Under the pieces are notes generated by a model, which was not told the DNA's origin, did not search any database, and was given only the letters and a program-made list of their open reading frames with translations. DNA of 55,579 nucleotides from assembly GCA_947625675.1 (NCBI GenBank), contig CANQPH010000015.1:1-55579 (forward strand). Direction: 5' to 3'. Source of the stretch: an uncultured Acetatifactor sp. (GTDB taxonomy: Bacteria; Bacillota; Clostridia; Lachnospirales; Lachnospiraceae). This document shows, piece after piece, positions 51,553 through 55,579 of this stretch (position 1 is the first letter of the stretch; every line of letters starts with the position of its first letter). The translations under genes and the position numbers were made by a program.

Positions 51553-54029
51553 AGGAAAAGATTTTTCAGATGATACGGGAATCCGCAGAGGAAATTGAAG
51601 TACCGGAGGGACTTCGTCCGGACAAAATACAGGAGAAATTGGAGACCGTCGGGCCGGCCGGGGGAGAAGAAATAGAGGAGACTGCGGAACGGACGGGAAC
51701 TGCGGCGGATGCGGGTCAGGAAGCTGGAAACCGAGAGACCACAGGCTGGAAATCGGCGGGCCGGGAGGCTGGAAACCGGAAAGCCACTTCCAGGAAAATA
51801 CGCCGTTATCTGCCCGCCGTCTACGGCGTCAGCGCTGCGGCCCTGCTCCTGCTGTGCTGCTTCGGGTTGTACCAGAGCGGTCTGTTCCCGAAAGCAGGAG
51901 AAAACGCAGCCAGGACAGGAGCGCAGCAAGAGGCTATGATGGCGCCGCAGGCGGAAGAAGAGGCCCCTGTGGGAGGGGAAGGAGCCGCCGCTCCAGAGGG
52001 AGCATCCGCCGGCGGAGGAGCAGATACCCCTGGGGAAGTCGCTGATGGAGCGGCTGCCGCCGACGGATCGGGCACCTCTGGAGAAGCTATCGGCGGAGCG
52101 GGCACTCTTGCGGGAGCCGCTGAAGAAGGGGGCAGCGCCATGAGCGGAGCCGCCAACGGAACGGGCACCCTCGGTGGAGCCGCCGGGAGAGAAGGCGCCC
52201 TCATGGACGGGGCCCCCGAAGAAGAAGTCGCCGCAGGAGCGGGAAATACAGGGGAGGAAGCCGAACGACAGGCAAACAGACAGGAAAAGCTGCAGGAGAG
52301 GAAACGGGACGCCGGGGATCTGTACAAGGTGGCTTCCGGGTACGAGGAAGTTTATGAGCTGCTCCTGGCAAGCGGATACGGCGGATATCGGGGCATGTTT
52401 TTCGATGGCGACATGGAGGCGGCAGTCATGGAAGCCGCACCGGCGGACGAAGGGGCGTACTCGGTGCAGGGAAGCGAACCGAGCAACAATATTGACAGCA
52501 TAGAGAAAGCCTCTTCCGCCGATTTGGATTATTCCACCACCAACCTGCAGATGGAAGGAGTGGACGAAAGCGACATCGTGAAGACGGACGGCTCTTATAT
52601 TTACATCGTGAGCGGCAATCAGGTCTATATCACGGACGTCAGGATGGCCAAAATGCGCCCTGCGGGGACCGTGACCATTCCCCAAAACGGCGGCAGCAGC
52701 GTAATTGAAGAGCTGTACGTAGAAAAAGGCAGGATGATCGTCATCGTCTCCGGCCAGAAGAGCAGTCTGGTGGAATATGAGCCCCAGGAAGGCCCCGCCC
52801 GTGCTTTCCGCATGGAAACCGTGCAGACCACCACCATGTACACCTACGAGATACAGAAGGACAGGCCGAAGCTCGTGGGAAGCGTCAGCCAGGAAGGCAC
52901 CTATGAGACTTCTCGGAAGATCGGGGACGTGGTGTATCTGTTTTCCAACGTCTGGGATTGGGGGACGCCGGAGTCGGGCGGGGAGGAATGGGTTCCCCTG
53001 GTGAACGGCGTGCAGATCCCCGCAGATCATATTTACCTTCCGGAACGGGGATATTCCGGCCTGGTCATATCTTCCGTGGATACCAAGGCCCCGGAACAGA
53101 TCGTGGATGACGTGATGATCGTCAATAACAATGCGGAGATCTATGTCACCACCAAGTCCATCTACCTCTATTACCGGACTTATGACGGATGGACCGCCAC
53201 CCAGGTCGCCAGGTTCGCCCTGGAAGACGGCTGCATCAATGCGGCAGGAGCGGCGAACGTCAGCGGTTCCGTGCAGGATACCTTTGCGGTAAACGAATCC
53301 GGGGATTCCTTCCGCATCCTCACCACGGACAACGCCGGGGATTTGGGGAACTGCCTGTACCTTTTCGATCTGAACCTGAATCAGAAGGGATCGCTCACCG
53401 GCATTGCGAAAAACGAAATCATCTATGCCGCCCGGTATGTGGGGAATATCGTGTATTTCGTGACCTACCGGAACATGGATCCTCTGTTTGCGGTGGATCT
53501 GTCCGACGAGAACAATCCGAAGCTTTTGGGAGAGCTGAAGATCACGGGGTATTCCGATTACCTCCATGTCTGGGAGGATGGGAAGCTTTTCGGCATCGGC
53601 TACGAGACGGATCCGGACACCGGGGCCCAAAAGGGGATCAAGATCGCCATGTTTGACACCTCGGATCCCTTGAATCTGCGGACCATAGACAGCGTGGTGC
53701 TGAAAAATGCGGGGGGCAGTCCGGCCATGTCCCAATATAAAGCCATTTTGATGGACCGACGGGCGAATTTGATCGGATTCCCGGTGTGGAATTATGATGG
53801 CGCCGATATCAGCTATCTGTTGTTCGACTGGCAGGAACAGGAATTCCATGATCTGCTTGCGGTGAACATCGATTCCGGGGAGAATTATTGGAGCTATTAT
53901 TCCATCGCCGGTCAGATGCGGGGATTGTATATAGGGGATACTTTCTACATCGCTTCTCCCGTAGCCATCCTGAGTTTTGACCGCACGAAGGATTACGAAC
54001 AGCTGGATCAGCTGGTTATTGGCGAATAA
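51549..54029 (+). CDS. Membrane-anchored beta-propeller protein, likely partner of the ECF sigma factor
   Basis: This 826-residue protein has a short cytoplasmic N-terminus (KEKIFQMIRESAEEIEVPEG), a Glu/Gly/Thr-rich stretch, a transmembrane helix at about 86-108 and a long Gly/Ala repeat linker (about 130-245). The large C-terminal domain starts YSTTNLQMEGVDESDIVKTD and matches the secreted beta-propeller family distantly related to WD-40 (COG4880-type). It overlaps the sigma gene by four bases. The arrangement suggests an anti-sigma or sensor role, with the propeller outside. The N-terminal segment lacks a zinc anti-sigma motif, so that role is inferred. Confidence 0.85.
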   Translation: MKEKIFQMIRESAEEIEVPEGLRPDKIQEKLETVGPAGGEEIEETAERTGTAADAGQEAGNRETTGWKSAGREAGNRKATSRKIRRYLPAVYGVSAAALLLLCCFGLYQSGLFPKAGENAARTGAQQEAMMAPQAEEEAPVGGEGAAAPEGASAGGGADTPGEVADGAAAADGSGTSGEAIGGAGTLAGAAEEGGSAMSGAANGTGTLGGAAGREGALMDGAPEEEVAAGAGNTGEEAERQANRQEKLQERKRDAGDLYKVASGYEEVYELLLASGYGGYRGMFFDGDMEAAVMEAAPADEGAYSVQGSEPSNNIDSIEKASSADLDYSTTNLQMEGVDESDIVKTDGSYIYIVSGNQVYITDVRMAKMRPAGTVTIPQNGGSSVIEELYVEKGRMIVIVSGQKSSLVEYEPQEGPARAFRMETVQTTTMYTYEIQKDRPKLVGSVSQEGTYETSRKIGDVVYLFSNVWDWGTPESGGEEWVPLVNGVQIPADHIYLPERGYSGLVISSVDTKAPEQIVDDVMIVNNNAEIYVTTKSIYLYYRTYDGWTATQVARFALEDGCINAAGAANVSGSVQDTFAVNESGDSFRILTTDNAGDLGNCLYLFDLNLNQKGSLTGIAKNEIIYAARYVGNIVYFVTYRNMDPLFAVDLSDENNPKLLGELKITGYSDYLHVWEDGKLFGIGYETDPDTGAQKGIKIAMFDTSDPLNLRTIDSVVLKNAGGSPAMSQYKAILMDRRANLIGFPVWNYDGADISYLLFDWQEQEFHDLLAVNIDSGENYWSYYSIAGQMRGLYIGDTFYIASPVAILSFDRTKDYEQLDQLVIGE

Positions 54030-54063
54030 GGCGAAAAAGACCTGAAAATGAGAAAGACCTTGT

Positions 54064-54092
54064 TGCATTTTGTATAATACCGGAGTATAATG
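54064..54092 (+). promoter_or_regulatory. Promoter of the cytidylate-kinase-like gene
   Basis: TTGCAT (54064-54069) and TATAAT (54087-54092) are separated by 17 bp, about 30 bp before the start. Confidence 0.8.
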
Positions 54093-54121
54093 AGTGTGTT
54101 CGGTGCAAAGGAGGTCTTACA

Positions 54122-54607
54122 ATGAAATTAGTCATCACCATGAGCAGATTGTACGGAACGGGCGCCAGCTTGATCGCGGAGGAATTGTCCCGGAAATTGG
54201 GGATCCCGGTATATGACAAGGCTTACATCGAGCATGAGCTGGAGGGAGACAGTTACGCTTCCGAAACGGAGATCATCCGGAAGCTGGCGGATCAGCCCTG
54301 CATCATTCTGGGCCGCTGCGCCTCGGAGATCCTGAAAGGCCGGCCGGATGTCTTCAATATTTATATCAGCGCCGCCAAGGAGGACCGCATCCGCCGCATC
54401 ATGCAGAAGGAGAACCTGCCCTATGACGAGGCCAAGGGGATGTTGGAGAAAAATGACAAGGCCCGCTCCGATTACTATTACCAGAACACCGGCAAGGTCT
54501 GGGGGGACGTGAACAATTATCACATGATCCTGGACACCTCGGCCCTGGGAATCGATAAATGTGCGGACATTCTCATGAAATATTTTGAAAGAATGGAACT
54601 GATCTGA
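54122..54607 (+). CDS. Cytidylate-kinase-like family protein
   Basis: This 161-residue protein of the Cytidylate_kin2 type starts MKLVITMSRLYGTGASLIAE. The loop GTGAS occupies the P-loop position but lacks the GK(S/T) of true kinases, so activity is uncertain. ELSRKLGIPVYDKAYIE, LADQPCIILGRCASEIL and FNIYISAAKEDRIRRIMQKE are typical of the family. AAAGGAGG precedes the ATG. Its last codons lie inside a 12-bp tandem repeat array. Confidence 0.85.
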   Translation: MKLVITMSRLYGTGASLIAEELSRKLGIPVYDKAYIEHELEGDSYASETEIIRKLADQPCIILGRCASEILKGRPDVFNIYISAAKEDRIRRIMQKENLPYDEAKGMLEKNDKARSDYYYQNTGKVWGDVNNYHMILDTSALGIDKCADILMKYFERMELI

Positions 54608-54672
54608 AAAATGATCTGAAAAATGATTTGATAAATGATTTGACAATTGATCTGACAAATGATTTGACAAAA
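54601..54672 (+). repeat. 12-bp tandem repeat, six units, straddling a stop codon
   Basis: Six units in exact 12-bp register: GATCTGAAAAAT twice, then GATTTGATAAAT, GATTTGACAATT, GATCTGACAAAT and GATTTGACAAAA. The stop TGA of the cytidylate-kinase-like gene (54605-54607) is part of the first unit. Confidence 0.95.
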
Positions 54673-54707
54673 AAGGGCGGAAGATTTCCGAAGGGAAACC
54701 TCCCGCC
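54669..54707 (-). terminator. Terminator of the OFA transporter gene
   Basis: On the minus strand GGCGGGAGGTTTCC (54694-54707) pairs with 54676-54689 (14 pairs, two G-U) around CTTC, followed by six T (54669-54674). It borders the 12-bp repeat array. Confidence 0.85.
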
Positions 54708-54721
54708 TCTTGCATTTCAAT

Positions 54722-55579
54722 TTACGCCTTTTTCTTTTTGGAACTCACGGGTACGATGAAGAAGCTGGACAGTGCGGCGATGATGTAAAGCACCAGGGTC
54801 ACGTACAGAACCATCTGATATCCCGTGGGATTCAGCTGCTCCGTGATTCCGTCATGCTCGAAGGGCACCCACTCTCCGAAGTGGTTTACGATGAAGGAGG
54901 AGAGCTGGTTGCCGGTGAGGCCTGCGATGGCCCAGGCGGAAAGGGTGATGCCGTGGATGGCGCTGATGTTCTTCATGCCGTAATGGTCGGACAGCAGGGT
55001 GGGCACGTTGCTGAAGCCTCCGCCGTAGCCTGCGTTTACCACGAACAGCAGGATCAGTACCAGGATCATGAAGAAGGTGTTCTCCCCTCTGTTGCTGATG
55101 CCCTGGGTGACGATGACCAGGCCGGTGGCGGCGATGGAAAGGATCAGCATGATCTTGTAAATGGTGTTCCTATCCTTGAAGGTATCCGCCCAGGCGGAGA
55201 AGCCCAGACGGCCGCCGGCGTTGAAGATGGCGGTGATGGAGGACAGGATGCCCACCATGCCCACCAGGCCGATGCACTTGATAATCATTTTTTCCTGAGA
55301 AATCAGGGCCAGGCCGCAGGTGATGTTCAGGTAGAACATCAGCCAGATGCCCACGAAGGTCACGGGCTTTTCCTTGATCACGTCGATGGCCCGGGCGCCC
55401 TTTTCCGTGGTGGCGGGTTCATGCCAGCCTTCGGGCTTGGCCAAGAGGATGTGGCCCGCAAACATCATGATGAAGTATACCACGGCCAGGATCAGGAACA
55501 TCTTGTAGATGCCGCCATCTCCCAGGGAATCCAGCATGGCCTGCATGATGGGGCTGGCGATGGCCTTGGCGGCGCCGAA
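54722..55579 (-). CDS. OFA-family MFS transporter (oxalate/formate or lactate type), 5' end outside the window
   Basis: About 286 C-terminal residues of a major facilitator are present; the frame is open to the window edge (the visible start reads FGAAKAIASPIMQAML). Six helices follow, with VGMVGILSSITAIFNAGGRL, then FSAWADTFKDRNTIYKIMLI, the MFS cytoplasmic-loop pattern, and VNAGYGGGFSNVPTLLSDHYG with ISAIHGITLSAWAIAGLTGN, typical of the OFA group (oxalate/formate antiporters and lactate carriers). The tail is VSSKKKKA. Substrate cannot be fixed. It converges with the cytidylate-kinase-like gene. Confidence 0.9.
   Translation of the reverse strand, partial: FGAAKAIASPIMQAMLDSLGDGGIYKMFLILAVVYFIMMFAGHILLAKPEGWHEPATTEKGARAIDVIKEKPVTFVGIWLMFYLNITCGLALISQEKMIIKCIGLVGMVGILSSITAIFNAGGRLGFSAWADTFKDRNTIYKIMLILSIAATGLVIVTQGISNRGENTFFMILVLILLFVVNAGYGGGFSNVPTLLSDHYGMKNISAIHGITLSAWAIAGLTGNQLSSFIVNHFGEWVPFEHDGITEQLNPTGYQMVLYVTLVLYIIAALSSFFIVPVSSKKKKA

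Noticed and set aside
51330..54068. 912-residue minus-strand frame
   Set aside because: It is the mirror of the sigma/propeller genes; composition is His/Arg-rich, it lacks domains, and the plus-strand genes have good motifs and ribosome binding sites.
54601..54672. CRISPR or attachment site
   Set aside because: A 12-bp contiguous array without spacers or integrase.

Overview
The window looks like a chromosome segment of a GC-rich Clostridia bacterium, most likely a Lachnospiraceae-type gut anaerobe. This is inferred from protein style: an LPXTG pilus locus with class C sortase, a MecA adaptor, XRE/DUF2975 modules, three MATE exporters, an OFA transporter and a GH29 fucosidase. Ribosome binding sites are strong (GGAGG) and many genes are translationally coupled. 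No rRNA, tRNA or CRISPR array was recognised.

Region by region. (1) 1-4850 is the edge of an AT-rich defence-type cluster: end of hsdM, an hsdS, a DUF2971 gene, a Fic protein with a heptad-repeat insert, and a 5'-truncated RloA-like ATPase. (2) 4868-7354 holds a MATE exporter and a TrmH-family rRNA methyltransferase with a repeat-derived insert. (3) 7615-24756 is a 13-gene surface-structure locus plus mecA: coiled-coil protein, signal peptidase I, a 1822-residue LPXTG adhesin with seven HxHxxxC motifs, an LPXTG pilin, class C sortase, five further secreted proteins, a SipW-type signal peptidase, a SARP-like regulator with a degenerate GGDEF domain, a two-repeat small protein, and MecA on its own promoter. 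(4) 24833-27731 (minus) is an XRE/DUF2975 operon with a legible autoregulated promoter. (5) 27983-33798 has NhaC antiporter, HtrA protease, a MATE exporter and a hotdog thioesterase. (6) 33837-38181 is an AT-rich segment between 57-bp direct repeats. It carries an acyl-activating AMP ligase, two LPLAT acyltransferases (each with one frameshift) and a divergent XRE regulator. (7) 38534-43999 has an Rpn-type nuclease, a YtaF/MntP-like membrane protein, an Ogt/MGMT repair protein and a three-gene ABC-2 exporter. (8) 44093-45487 has a sigma-factor remnant with a small membrane protein and a barnase/barstar pair. (9) 45678-50964 is a carbohydrate cluster: Zn-dependent dehydrogenase, aldo/keto reductase, alpha-L-fucosidase, MATE. 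(10) 51022-55579 has an ECF sigma factor with a membrane beta-propeller protein, a cytidylate-kinase-like protein and a partial OFA transporter.

The most striking window-wide feature is a set of short tandem repeats with unit lengths mostly divisible by three (12 to 42 bp). They sit inside otherwise conserved proteins (Fic, TrmH, HtrA, barnase, aldo/keto reductase and others) and in two cases straddle a stop codon. The other main candidates are the hybrid sortase/SipW surface locus and the repeat-bounded ligase/acyltransferase segment.
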